Of a stretch of 38,549 nucleotides of DNA, positions 17,341-26,442 are shown one piece after another. The translations under genes and the position numbers were made by a program. Position 1 is the stretch's first letter; the number at the start of each line of letters is the position of its first letter. The notes under the pieces were generated by a model. The model did no database searches. It saw only the letters and a list, made by a program, of their open reading frames with translations, and was not told the origin of the DNA. Source of the DNA: Thermoclostridium caenicola (GTDB lineage Bacteria; Bacillota; Clostridia; DSM-8532); NCBI RefSeq assembly GCF_900142095.1, contig NZ_FQZP01000022.1:1-38549 (forward strand), written 5' to 3'.

Positions 17341-17691
17341 TCATGACTGAATGGGCTTTTTGACTTCCTTGATTCCCCACTTCTTGATGGTGACCTTGGT
17401 ACGCTCGATGCTGGTTTCAAAAGTAACCTCATCGTCCTTGATATTGACAATCTTACCGCACAAACCGCCGATGGTCACGATCTCGTCGCCAACGATGGCA
17501 CTGTTGATCTGGTCGCGCAGCTTTTTGTCCCTCCTGCGCTGCGGTACGATGAGAATCACATACATGAGCACCAGCGGAAGAATGATGATGAGCATGGACC
17601 AAATCGATGAAGCGCCGGTCAGTTCATAGCCCGGTGCGTTGGGATCGATATCAGCTGCCGCTTCGGCCAAAAATGGCAAGAAAAACTGCAT
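17341..17691 (-). CDS. yajC: Preprotein translocase subunit YajC
   Basis: A 116-residue single-span membrane protein that associates with SecDF to assist Sec-dependent export. A short N-terminal extracytoplasmic part is followed by the transmembrane helix (about 30-50, 'MLIIILPLVLMYVILIVPQRRRDKK'-like, here ending in the family's basic QRRRDK motif). The cytosolic domain carries 'GDEIVTIGGLCGKI'. ATG 17691 follows GGGAGGTTAC; the longer frame from 17742 is unsupported. It lies 130 bases after tgt, the classic tgt-yajC order. secD and secF do not follow here; rimM does. Confidence 0.93.
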   Translation of the reverse strand: MQFFLPFLAEAAADIDPNAPGYELTGASSIWSMLIIILPLVLMYVILIVPQRRRDKKLRDQINSAIVGDEIVTIGGLCGKIVNIKDDEVTFETSIERTKVTIKKWGIKEVKKPIQS

Positions 17692-17821
17692 AAAAGTAAC
17701 CTCCCAGTCTTTTTCCTTTTGAACATCAACGGTATTATACATTATTTGCCGCAGATTAGCAATGTTTTCAGCTTTTTATGGCTTCATTCCCGGATACTGC
17801 CCGAAAAATATCTTCTGCCGT

Positions 17822-18955
<1,134 letters not shown>

Positions 18956-18995
18956 TCAAATGTCCTGTCTGTCCGATGTATCGGCACATGAAGAT

Positions 18996-19026
18996 ATTAT
19001 ACCACGTTTCACAGGCCGGTAGACAA
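18996..19026 (-). promoter_or_regulatory. Promoter of tgt-yajC
   Basis: On the minus strand an extended -10 (TGGTATAAT, hexamer 18996-19001) is preceded by TTGTCT (19021-19026) with a long 19-bp spacer. The leader is about 45 bases. Confidence 0.6.
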
Positions 19027-19060
19027 AACGGTTACGCGAGGTTGAGCCTAAAGGTGGCAT

Positions 19061-19089
19061 AAATAAAACAAAGCAGGGTTGTCCCTGCT
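19061..19089 (-). terminator. Terminator of the DUF5668-type gene
   Basis: A perfect 7-bp stem (AGCAGGG/CCCTGCT, 4-base loop) is followed on the minus strand by TTGTTTTATTT. It ends the membrane gene before the tgt promoter begins. Confidence 0.85.
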
Positions 19090-19118
19090 CCAGAGCTAAA
19101 GTGTTTCGGTCTTTCAAA

Positions 19119-19790
19119 TCAAAAGTTTGAATGGTCGTCATGGTTGTATGAATCCCTGGGCTTGCCGAGAATCATGAGGATGCCTCCCAGAATGAGAACG
19201 CCCCCAAACAGGTATTTGAACATATCGGCGATCCTTCCGAAGGAGAACAGGACAAAAAGGAGCACCGATAATGCCGTGAGGATGAATATGGGTACCAGCA
19301 GGGCGCTGTTGTTCTGGTTCCCAGCCAGGTAGAGCAGGAACAGCCCTACCGCAGGAGCCAGAATAAACCCGGGCCAGGTGATGCTCCATATATTGAACAG
19401 TTCCGAGATAAAACAGATACTGGAGATGGTCGCCAATATGCCGATGGGAACCAGCAGACCTGCGGATCGGGAACCGAACCAATACAGCAGAAACAACCCG
19501 AAAGCCGGCGCCAGGATGAACCCCGGCCACACCAGCCTGTAACCGAAGAGTTCCCCGAAAAGCGTTGTGGCCCCCACAGTGAACAGGATACCTGCAGGCA
19601 CAAGAAGTCCTGTGCCATAAGGCCGCCTGGACAAATAGCCCATGAAGAAAAACCCTGAAATGAGCAGGATGATCATCGGCCATGAAAGTCTGAACATCCA
19701 GGACATATCGAGAATGCCTACATTCCCCAGGATCATGACGATCCCGACGAATATCAGCAGAATGCCCGTCAAGTATTTTTTGCCTTTCAT
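19119..19790 (-). CDS. DUF5668/LiaI-like multi-span membrane protein
   Basis: A 223-residue, almost wholly hydrophobic protein with about six transmembrane segments and a short polar His/Asp-rich tail. The N-terminus ('GILLIFVGIVMILGN...LSWPMIILLISG') matches the transmembrane module of DUF5668 and LiaI/LiaF-type proteins, which take part in envelope stress sensing in Bacillota. It contains an internal duplication: 'WPGFILAPAFGLFLLY' near residue 90 recurs as 'WPGFILAPAVGLFLLY' near residue 140, each followed by 'LLVPI.IL'. ATG follows GGAGGCGG. The gene sits between queA and tgt with its own promoter, terminator and an operator identical in type to that of the kinase operon at 32052-32107. 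I infer membership of that regulon; biochemical function is unknown. Confidence 0.75.
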   Translation of the reverse strand: MKGKKYLTGILLIFVGIVMILGNVGILDMSWMFRLSWPMIILLISGFFFMGYLSRRPYGTGLLVPAGILFTVGATTLFGELFGYRLVWPGFILAPAFGLFLLYWFGSRSAGLLVPIGILATISSICFISELFNIWSITWPGFILAPAVGLFLLYLAGNQNNSALLVPIFILTALSVLLFVLFSFGRIADMFKYLFGGVLILGGILMILGKPRDSYNHDDHSNF

Positions 19791-19826
19791 GAAATACCGC
19801 CTCCGTATGTTCGGTTGATAACCATT

Positions 19827-19882
19827 ATTATACAGGCCTCGGATGATAAAACAATATAACGCCCATTAGAATTGGATTAGAA
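19827..19882 (-). promoter_or_regulatory. Promoter with 11-bp-phased direct-repeat operator (DUF5668 gene)
   Basis: On the minus strand a perfect TATAAT (19827-19832) lies ~37 bases before the start codon. The -35 (TTGTTT, 19849-19854) is poor. Upstream are two half-sites TTCTAAT at 19876-19882 and 19865-19871, exactly 11 bp apart. Thirty-two bases separate the nearer half-site from the -10. The same half-sites, period and distance occur at 32052-32107. The distal half-site ends just beside the queA stop codon. Confidence 0.65.
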
Positions 19883-19883
19883 A

Positions 19884-20909
19884 CTAATAGACAAACATGG
19901 CATCACCGAAGCTGAAAAAGCGGTATTTCTGTTCAATGGCTTCCTGGTAGGCCCGCATGATGAAATCCCTTCCCGCAAAAGCGCACACCAGCATCATCAG
20001 CGTGGATTCGGGAAGATGGAAATTGGTGATCAGCGCGTCAACCGCCTTGAACTTATACCCCGGATAGATGAAGATATCGGTCTCGCCCTGCCCCGGACTC
20101 ACCATTCCCCGGTCATCTGCAACCGTCTCCAGTACCCGGACACTGGTGGTACCAACGGCAATCACGCGGTTGTGGCTTTCCCGGGCGCGGTTGATCATCT
20201 CGGCGGCCTTCTCCGACACGCTGTAGAACTCCTTGTGCATGTGATGCTCCAGAATGTTTTCCACCTTGACGGGGCGGAAGGTTCCCAGCCCGACATGGAG
20301 CGTCACCTCGGCCACTTCAACCCCTCTGGCCTTTAAAAGCTCCAGCAGTTCCTCGGTAAAGTGGAGCCCGGCTGTGGGTGCCGCCGCAGAGCCGTCCACC
20401 TTGGAGTAAACGGTCTGATAGCGCTCCCTGTCCTCCAGGTTCTCGATAATATAGGGCGGAAGCGGCATGATACCCACCTGGTCAAGGACCTCTTCAAAAA
20501 CCCCGTCATAATAGAATCGGACAATGCGGTTCCCCTCATCGGCTATCCTGAGGATTTCCGCCATGAGCCTGCCGTCCCCGAAAGCAAAACGGCTTCCCGG
20601 TTTGGCCCGGCGGCCCGGCTTGAGGATGACCTCCCATACATCGTTTTCAAGCCTTTTCAGGAGGACAAACTCGATCTTGCCGCCGGTACCCTCTTTCTCC
20701 CCCAGGAGCCGTGCAGGGATCACCCGGGTGTTGTTGATGACCAGGCAATCGCCTTTCCGGAGGTATTCCTGGATATCCCTGAAAACACGATGGGTCATGG
20801 TCTGCTTTTCGCGATCCAATACAAGAAGGCGTGACTGGTCACGCCTTTCCAACGGATGTTGTGCGATCAGTTCCTTAGGAAGCGGATACCAAAAATCTTT
20901 CAGGTTCAT
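19884..20909 (-). CDS. queA: S-adenosylmethionine:tRNA ribosyltransferase-isomerase
   Basis: A 341-residue enzyme that transfers and isomerises the ribosyl part of S-adenosylmethionine onto preQ1-modified tRNA, giving epoxyqueuosine. Family signatures include '[26 protein letters not shown]' at the N-terminus (residues 6 on), '[12 protein letters not shown]', '[11 protein letters not shown]' and '[15 protein letters not shown]' near the end. ATG 20909 follows AGAGGC; eleven extra in-frame residues upstream are unsupported. It acts directly after Tgt in the pathway. The gene lies 51 bases after htpG without an obvious terminator, so it may be cotranscribed with htpG. The DUF5668 gene separates it from tgt. 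Confidence 0.96.
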   Translation of the reverse strand: MNLKDFWYPLPKELIAQHPLERRDQSRLLVLDREKQTMTHRVFRDIQEYLRKGDCLVINNTRVIPARLLGEKEGTGGKIEFVLLKRLENDVWEVILKPGRRAKPGSRFAFGDGRLMAEILRIADEGNRIVRFYYDGVFEEVLDQVGIMPLPPYIIENLEDRERYQTVYSKVDGSAAAPTAGLHFTEELLELLKARGVEVAEVTLHVGLGTFRPVKVENILEHHMHKEFYSVSEKAAEMINRARESHNRVIAVGTTSVRVLETVADDRGMVSPGQGETDIFIYPGYKFKAVDALITNFHLPESTLMMLVCAFAGRDFIMRAYQEAIEQKYRFFSFGDAMFVY

Positions 20910-20960
20910 AAAATGCCTCTTTTCTGCGCATATCCCCCGCATCGGGGAGCCGGATACCGG

Positions 20961-22847
20961 TCATGCGCTTTGCGCTTCGGTTTTTGTCATCCGGCGAAGC
21001 AGCTCATTGCTCTTTTCAATGAACTTCGCCATCCTCTCCGGATCAAGCTGCTTGTGGTTGAGGACGGCCAGATCGTATACATAGCCTGCGGCAAACAGCG
21101 CATCGGACTTCTTGTCCTGATCCTCGTACAGCCTGATGATATCCCGTATGAGCGGGTTGCTCAGGTTCAGGACCAGGGTCTCCTCAACGGGGAAGAGATC
21201 CGGGTTGATGGTGTTGCCGAAGGTCTTGCTCATCTCCCTGAAACGCCTGGACTGCTCATCCAGCAGGATAATGGCAGGCATGGTTTCGTTCTTCAGGCTC
21301 TCCACGCTGACCTTCAGGTTATCCCTGGATGCAGCCTCCCTGAACAGTTTTTCAGCCTTTTCGAGGAGATCCTTCTTCTCTTTCTCCTCCGGTTCCCTGC
21401 CTTCATCCCTGATGGCCCCGGCAATATCGGCATCGATGCAGACGAATTTCACCTTATCCAGGCGGGATTCCATGAAGCCGATGAAGTGCGGATCGATCAG
21501 GGAATTCAGGATGACCGCGTCCAGGTTGTTGTCCTTAAACATCTTGATGTACTGGGCCTGCTGCCTGGTATCGCTGACATAATAAACCCTTTTCTCCTCC
21601 TTGCCCTTCTGCGGTTCCAGGTATTCATCCAGGGTAACATACTTGTCATGGATGGTCTTGTAAACGATGATGTCACTGACCCTGTCGTAGAACTTGTCCT
21701 CCCGCATGCACCCGAACTTGACGAAGGGATGGATATCGTCCCAATACTTATTATATCCTTCCCGATCCTTTTTAAAGAGCAACTGAAGCTTGTCCGCAAC
21801 TTTCTTGGTGATGTGGGCCGAGATCTTCTGGACATATCCCTCGTTCTGCAAAAAGCTCCTGGAGACGTTCAGCGGCAGATCCGGGCAATCCAGGCACCCC
21901 TTCAGCATGAGCAGGAATTCGGGAATGACTTCCTTGATATTGTCGGCTACAAACACCTGGTTATAATACAGCTTGATCTTCCCCTGCACCGTGTCAAACT
22001 CATGGCGCAGCCTGGGGAAATAGATGATGCCCTTCATGTTGAAGGGATAGTCCATGTTGATATGGATCCAGAACAGCGGATCGTTAAAATCGGTAAAGAC
22101 CTGGTGGTAGAATTTCCTGTACTCCTCGTCGGTACAGTCCTTCGGGTTCTTCAGCCAAAGGGGATTGGTATCGTTGATCGGGGTTTCGGTTTTCTCCTTC
22201 CCCTGATCCTTTTCCGGGATCTCTTTCAGGAAGATCTCATATGGAAGGAATTCAAAATACTTTTTGACGATCTCCCTGAGCTTCCAGGTATCCAGGAATT
22301 CCTGGGAATCCTTGTCCAGCTTGAGGGTGACCAGTGTTCCCCTTTCCCTGCGGTCCGACGGTTCCATGGCATATTCGGTATCCCCGCTGCTCTCCCAGTG
22401 AACAGCCTCGGCGCCCTCCCGGTAGGACAGGGTATCTATGGACACCCTCTCGGAAACCATGAAGGACGAATAGAAGCCCAGGCCGAAATGGCCGATGATC
22501 TGCTGATCGTCGGTCTTGCCGTGGTATTTCTCGATAAAGTCCTTTGCTCCGGAAAAAGCAATCTGGTTGATGTATTTTCTGACCTCTTCATCGGTCATGC
22601 CGATCCCGTTGTCGTTGATGCTGAGGGTCTGCTTTTCCTTGTCGACAATGACCTCAATCCTGGGCCTGAAGTCATCCTCAAGCCTGGCTTCTCCCATCGC
22701 CGCCAGCTTTTTCAGCTTGCTGATGGCATCAGCCGAGTTGGATATCAGTTCCCTGATGAAAATATCCTTTTCAGAATAAAGCCATTTCTTGATGATGGGA
22801 AAAATGTTCTCGGTATGGATGGAAAGGCTGCCTTTTTCCTGTATCAC
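20961..22847 (-). CDS. htpG: Molecular chaperone HtpG (Hsp90)
   Basis: A 628-residue cytosolic ATP-dependent chaperone of normal length. The GHKL nucleotide-binding domain begins with 'FIRELISNSADAISKL' and contains 'INDNGIGMT' and 'IGHFGLGFYSSFMV'. The middle domain has 'SRSFLQNEGYV', and the C-terminal dimerisation domain is complete. I place the start at GTG 22847, six bases after AGAGGTGA, a near-perfect ribosome binding site; the in-frame ATG at 22865 has none and actually contains that site in its first codons. A TTGACA-17-TATCAT promoter lies ~100 bases upstream. No CIRCE element is visible, so HrcA control is not supported. Confidence 0.96.
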   Translation of the reverse strand: MIQEKGSLSIHTENIFPIIKKWLYSEKDIFIRELISNSADAISKLKKLAAMGEARLEDDFRPRIEVIVDKEKQTLSINDNGIGMTDEEVRKYINQIAFSGAKDFIEKYHGKTDDQQIIGHFGLGFYSSFMVSERVSIDTLSYREGAEAVHWESSGDTEYAMEPSDRRERGTLVTLKLDKDSQEFLDTWKLREIVKKYFEFLPYEIFLKEIPEKDQGKEKTETPINDTNPLWLKNPKDCTDEEYRKFYHQVFTDFNDPLFWIHINMDYPFNMKGIIYFPRLRHEFDTVQGKIKLYYNQVFVADNIKEVIPEFLLMLKGCLDCPDLPLNVSRSFLQNEGYVQKISAHITKKVADKLQLLFKKDREGYNKYWDDIHPFVKFGCMREDKFYDRVSDIIVYKTIHDKYVTLDEYLEPQKGKEEKRVYYVSDTRQQAQYIKMFKDNNLDAVILNSLIDPHFIGFMESRLDKVKFVCIDADIAGAIRDEGREPEEKEKKDLLEKAEKLFREAASRDNLKVSVESLKNETMPAIILLDEQSRRFREMSKTFGNTINPDLFPVEETLVLNLSNPLIRDIIRLYEDQDKKSDALFAAGYVYDLAVLNHKQLDPERMAKFIEKSNELLRRMTKTEAQSA

Positions 22848-22948
22848 CTTGGAATCACCTCTCATTGAGTGGAGTATTGTCAGCAGGAATATAAAAGGGT
22901 CGGCCGATATGCATGGCAAAAAGCAGCAAGCGTCCGACTCCATGGAAT

Positions 22949-22977
22949 ATGATAATATGATGGTCAGAGTATGTCAA
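22949..22977 (-). promoter_or_regulatory. Promoter of htpG
   Basis: On the minus strand TTGACA (22972-22977) and TATCAT (22949-22954) are separated by 17 bp. The leader would be about 95 bases. It starts just after the terminator of the divIVA operon. Confidence 0.65.
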
Positions 22978-23004
22978 GAATTGCATGAACCCGTAGTCCA
23001 TATC

Positions 23005-23039
23005 AATTAAAAAAGGATATTTCAGCCCTGAAATATCCT
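23005..23039 (-). terminator. Terminator of the sepF-divIVA operon
   Basis: A perfect 11-bp stem (23014-23024 with 23029-23039, loop GGGC on the minus strand) is followed by a run of six T. It lies 26 bases after the divIVA stop. Confidence 0.95.
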
Positions 23040-23064
23040 CTGGGATCTTACCATGACTCAAGTC

Positions 23065-23538
23065 TCACACAGCCTCTTCCTTGGCTTCGTCCTGTGCGCT
23101 CAGGCTCCGCAGCGATTTCAACTGTGCTCGGATGATGCTCTCAACCTTAATCCTGTAGGCTTCCACTTCACGCTGCAGCCTTTCGTACTCATAGCGTATG
23201 GTCAGTACTTCCTGGTTGGCATCCTCAATAATCTTCCGGGCGGAAAGCTCGGCTTCCTTGACGATATTCTCCGCATTCTTCTTGGCATTCTGTATGATCT
23301 CGTCGCTGGTTTTCTGGGCGATGATCAGGCTGTTCTGGAGGGACTGCTCAATTCCTCTGTAGTAGTCCAGCTTTTCCTGGACATCCTGGAGCTTATCCTT
23401 CAGCTTGTTGTTCTCCTTGATGTAGGCGCTCATGTCCTCAACAACCTTCTCCAGCACATCTTCCACCTGAAGCTGGTTAAAGCCAAACAAGGCGCGTTTG
23501 AACAGGATGTTCTGAAGATCGTTCGGCGTAAAATTCAA
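23065..23538 (-). CDS. divIVA: DivIVA domain protein
   Basis: A 157-residue coiled-coil protein. The N-terminal membrane-targeting DivIVA domain ('FTPNDLQNILFKRALFGFNQLQVEDVLEKV') is followed by a long coiled coil (about residues 35-140) and a charged tail. DivIVA proteins mark curved membrane at septa and poles. I prefer the TTG at 23538, which follows GGGGGGTGA at normal distance and gives the usual short lead into the domain; GTG 23547 and ATG 23559 in the same frame have no suitable ribosome binding site. It is the last gene of the TPR-to-divIVA operon and matches the common sepF-yggT-divIVA order of Bacillota. Confidence 0.9.
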   Translation of the reverse strand: MNFTPNDLQNILFKRALFGFNQLQVEDVLEKVVEDMSAYIKENNKLKDKLQDVQEKLDYYRGIEQSLQNSLIIAQKTSDEIIQNAKKNAENIVKEAELSARKIIEDANQEVLTIRYEYERLQREVEAYRIKVESIIRAQLKSLRSLSAQDEAKEEAV

Positions 23539-23622
23539 CCTGGTCACCCCCCGAATCATAACACAAGAAAAATGCGCGTTCTTTCTACATGACAAACTAT
23601 CCGGGACACCATGCCGGCGCGT

Positions 23623-23889
23623 TCACCTGAGCAGACGGCTGATAAAATACAGGATGAACATGGCCACAACCGGCGATAAGTCCAGCCTCATCCTGGTTTT
23701 GCCGGGCTTTTGTGCCAAAAGTTTTCTCACAGGAATCAAAAGAGGTTCCGAGACCTGAATGATAAACTTCATGAACGCGGAATCCCTCTTGATGACGAAA
23801 AACTCGCACACCACTCTCAACAGGATGACGGCTTCCATCGTATAAACAACGGAACGGAGCGCAAAAGCGCAAGCCTGCAGAAGTATCAT
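23623..23889 (-). CDS. YggT family membrane protein
   Basis: An 88-residue protein with two hydrophobic segments (about residues 14-32 and 70-86). The loop between them carries the YggT signature ('IQVSEPLLIPVRKLL'). ATG lies four bases after the sepF stop with no good ribosome binding site, so translation is probably coupled to sepF. YggT proteins are found beside sepF across Gram-positive bacteria and are thought to act in division or osmotic tolerance; the mechanism is unknown. Confidence 0.9.
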   Translation of the reverse strand: MILLQACAFALRSVVYTMEAVILLRVVCEFFVIKRDSAFMKFIIQVSEPLLIPVRKLLAQKPGKTRMRLDLSPVVAMFILYFISRLLR

Positions 23890-23893
23890 CTGC

Positions 23894-24343
23894 TTATTTT
23901 ACCCAGGAGAAAACACCCTTATTGTGCATCTCGTCTTTCAGATCGCCGGTGATCTCGATGCTGGCCGGCGTCGCCAGGAAGATGCCGTTGGATATCTTCT
24001 GGATATCGCCGTCAAGGCAGTAAACAGCGCCGCTCAAAAAGTCCACCATTCTTTGAGCAGTGGGCGTATCCACGTTTTCCACATTCATGATGACGGGTTT
24101 GTTGGATCGGAGATGATCGCAGAGATCCCTGACTTCCAGGATGTTCTGGGGAGACATGATAACAACCTTCAGATTGTTGTTGTTATTCATGCTGAGAATT
24201 TTTCCCTGCTGGTTTTTGCGGGAGGAGTAACCAGGTTTCTGAGGAACACTCTCCACGATTTCGTCCTCGTAGAACTCCTCTTCCTCGTCTGGATTGGACT
24301 CCCAGCCCACAAAGTTCAGAAACTTTTCAAGCGCTTTAGCCAT
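23894..24343 (-). CDS. sepF: Cell division protein SepF
   Basis: A 149-residue protein that bundles FtsZ polymers and tethers them to the membrane. The N-terminal amphipathic helix (MAKALEKFLNFVG) is the membrane anchor, followed by an acidic linker rich in Glu/Asp. The SepF core (about residues 55-140) shows 'VVIMSPQNILEVRDLCDHLRSNKPVIMNVENVD...AQRMVDFLSGAVYCLDG'. ATG 24343 follows GGAGGAAG; the longer frame from 24460 overlaps the end of yggS and is not supported. Confidence 0.96.
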   Translation of the reverse strand: MAKALEKFLNFVGWESNPDEEEEFYEDEIVESVPQKPGYSSRKNQQGKILSMNNNNNLKVVIMSPQNILEVRDLCDHLRSNKPVIMNVENVDTPTAQRMVDFLSGAVYCLDGDIQKISNGIFLATPASIEITGDLKDEMHNKGVFSWVK

Positions 24344-24380
24344 GGTATCTTCCTCCAGTTCTCTTAAGTAAGTAAACCGG

Positions 24381-25094
24381 TTAAGGCAGGTACACCCTCT
24401 CTCCGAAAATGGCACTGCCCACCCGGACAATGTTGGCTCCTTCTTCAATGGCAACTTCAAAATCGTTGCTCATGCCCATAGAAAGAAATTCCATATTTAT
24501 ATTGTCCATGCTTTCCCTTTGGATGTCAACTGCCAAATTGCGCAATTCCCGAAATACCCAGCGGACTTCTTCGGAATTCTCAGCATAGGGAGCAATCGTC
24601 ATTAATCCTTTGATATGGATATTACCCAGCTTTGCCACATTCCTAACAAAATCCTTCAAATTCTCCGGGGATACGCCCGTCTTGGTTTCTTCACCCGATA
24701 CATTGACCTGTACCAAAACGTCCCAGATCCGTCCGATCTTTTCACCCCTGGCGTGAAGGGTCTCGGCCAGTTCCATCCTGTCCAGGGAATGGATCAGGCT
24801 CACCCGGTGATCCAGGTATTTGACTTTGTTGGTCTGGAGCCTTCCGATGATATGCCATCGGCATGCTCTGTCTATAATATCGGCCTTTCGGAGAAACTCC
24901 TGAACCCTGTTTTCGCCGAAATCCCGAAGCCCCAGATCATAGGCCTGACAGATGATATCCGGCTCAACGGTTTTGGTTACGCCCAGAAGCGTAATCTCCT
25001 CAGAATTGCGGCCTGCCCTCAGGGCTGCCTGCCGTATCCTTTCCTTAATGGACTCAAGGTTCTCCTTCAGTTGCGCGCTGCTTACCCGACTCAC
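24381..25094 (-). CDS. YggS family pyridoxal-phosphate homeostasis protein
   Basis: A 237-residue single-domain PLP-binding protein (alanine racemase-like TIM barrel), which buffers PLP and influences amino-acid pools without a known catalytic reaction. The PLP lysine is Lys41 in 'LLGVTKTV'; 'FGENRVQEF', 'WHIIGRLQTNKVKYL' and 'SMGMSNDFEVAI..GANIVRVG' are family hallmarks. The start is GTG 25094, which overlaps the stop of the upstream gene by four bases (GTGA) and follows AGGTGATCGAACA. Neighbourhood with sepF is standard in Gram-positives. Confidence 0.94.
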   Translation of the reverse strand: MSRVSSAQLKENLESIKERIRQAALRAGRNSEEITLLGVTKTVEPDIICQAYDLGLRDFGENRVQEFLRKADIIDRACRWHIIGRLQTNKVKYLDHRVSLIHSLDRMELAETLHARGEKIGRIWDVLVQVNVSGEETKTGVSPENLKDFVRNVAKLGNIHIKGLMTIAPYAENSEEVRWVFRELRNLAVDIQRESMDNINMEFLSMGMSNDFEVAIEEGANIVRVGSAIFGERVYLP

Positions 25095-26419
25095 TGTTCG
25101 ATCACCTGTCCCTCTTCAATGTTTCTCGGATCGACAATGTAAAGGTCGAAGATATTGACAAGCTCTTCCTGGCTGACGCCTTCCAGGTTCTCGATGATGG
25201 CATAGTAATCCTGCCTGGCCACGATGCGCACGCGTTTGTAACGTGCCTTGTACATCTCCACGATGATGATATCGGCTGTCTGGTCCACCTGGTTGATATT
25301 GGTCAGGCTTTCAATGGGCACCTTCATCCCTGATACGCTCTGCAAAATCAGGTTTCCGGCAACTCCCCGCATATCCATGGTCTGTTCGATAAACCGGTTC
25401 ATGCGGGCTATCACCACCGTGCGCTTACCGTCGCTCTCGCCGAAACCTTCTATTTCAATCGGAATGCGCTGGTTCATGTCATCCAGTTCCACCTGGAGTT
25501 CCAGCGTTTTCCCGTTCATCTGCTCCTTTTCAAACTGAACCCGCAGTTCCTTTGCCATGTCATTGGAGATACAGAACACAAGCCAGGCTTCATCATTGAT
25601 GATCAGCTTGCCGTAGCTGGTCTCCGCCGTCACTTCTATTTCGGAAGGCGTTATCCACCTTTCCGATACCGTTTCACCGGCCAGAACCTCATCGATGATC
25701 TGTACGGTCATGCTGTGCCTGTCCTCGGGCTTCCAGTCCTCGTAGCCGTCACAGTAATAGGCCACCACCCCGGAAGCAGGTGACCTGATGCTTTGGACCG
25801 ATTTGATCTGGCTGCTTTTCAGCCTTTCCAGTTCCTCTTTTTCCGGGGCAAACTTCGAGTTGGCGCCAAGATTCTCAAGAACCGTGCGTGCTCTCGCTTC
25901 CAGGACCCGGTCCAGGGAACTTCTTACCGTTCCCAGTTCGCTGAAATCCCCCGAGTTCGAAAAATCGGCAAGCTTGCTGACCTGTTTTTCGATGGCTTCC
26001 TCCCAGATCTTCCTGTCCCTTCCAGTGGTATTTTCATACTCGCTGATCACGCGCTTGAGAATCGCCACTTCCTTCTGCCTGTAATTCTCGACCAGAGCGC
26101 GCATCTCCCTGGTAATGAAAGAAGCGATCTCCTGGTTGGCGGCAACCTTCTCGCCGTAGGAAACGGAAGGGATGAGAATTCCCGTCCCCGGAGCATCAAG
26201 AACCCGTTCCTTTCGGAGGAAGACACCCGTCATGGGCGTTTTGACTTCCAGGGTGGCTGTCTTGATAACTGCAATCTCCGTATTGGACGAAAACAGCCAA
26301 TTCCACAGGGCAGGCAGATAGATCCCCGTCAAAACCAGAACCATCAGGCTGAACAGCCTTCTGCGCATCTTCTTCTTTTTCCTTTGTCTGTTAAGCTCCT
26401 GGTTTTTTGTCATTGGCAT
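25091..26419 (-). CDS. HlyD-like membrane adaptor protein of the sepF operon
   Basis: A 442-residue protein. A strongly basic N-terminus (KKKKMRRR) precedes one transmembrane helix (about residues 20-42). A barrel-sandwich or lipoyl-like strand set follows ('VKTPMTGVFLRKERVL..PGTGILIPSVSYGEKV'), then a helical hairpin with many Glu and Arg residues. The second half of the lipoyl-like domain is 'SIRSPASGVVAYYCDGYE', and beta-rich domains complete the protein. This is the layout of HlyD/membrane-fusion proteins. ATG 26419 follows GGAGGTTGAT. No ABC or other exporter partner is adjacent. It is embedded in the division-gene operon, so a wall or septum-related role is as likely as export. Confidence 0.75.
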   Translation of the reverse strand: MPMTKNQELNRQRKKKKMRRRLFSLMVLVLTGIYLPALWNWLFSSNTEIAVIKTATLEVKTPMTGVFLRKERVLDAPGTGILIPSVSYGEKVAANQEIASFITREMRALVENYRQKEVAILKRVISEYENTTGRDRKIWEEAIEKQVSKLADFSNSGDFSELGTVRSSLDRVLEARARTVLENLGANSKFAPEKEELERLKSSQIKSVQSIRSPASGVVAYYCDGYEDWKPEDRHSMTVQIIDEVLAGETVSERWITPSEIEVTAETSYGKLIINDEAWLVFCISNDMAKELRVQFEKEQMNGKTLELQVELDDMNQRIPIEIEGFGESDGKRTVVIARMNRFIEQTMDMRGVAGNLILQSVSGMKVPIESLTNINQVDQTADIIIVEMYKARYKRVRIVARQDYYAIIENLEGVSQEELVNIFDLYIVDPRNIEEGQVIEQ

Positions 26420-26442
26420 ATCAACCTCCGGAGACCAAACAG

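Noticed and set aside
20856-22868. A 670-codon plus-strand open frame opposite htpG and the start of queA
   Set aside because: Its length is striking, but it lies wholly opposite well-conserved genes, has no ribosome binding site and reads as a shadow created by codon bias of htpG.
22848-22948. CIRCE element for HrcA control of htpG
   Set aside because: I looked for TTAGCACTC-N9-GAGTGCTAA upstream of htpG and found nothing like it.
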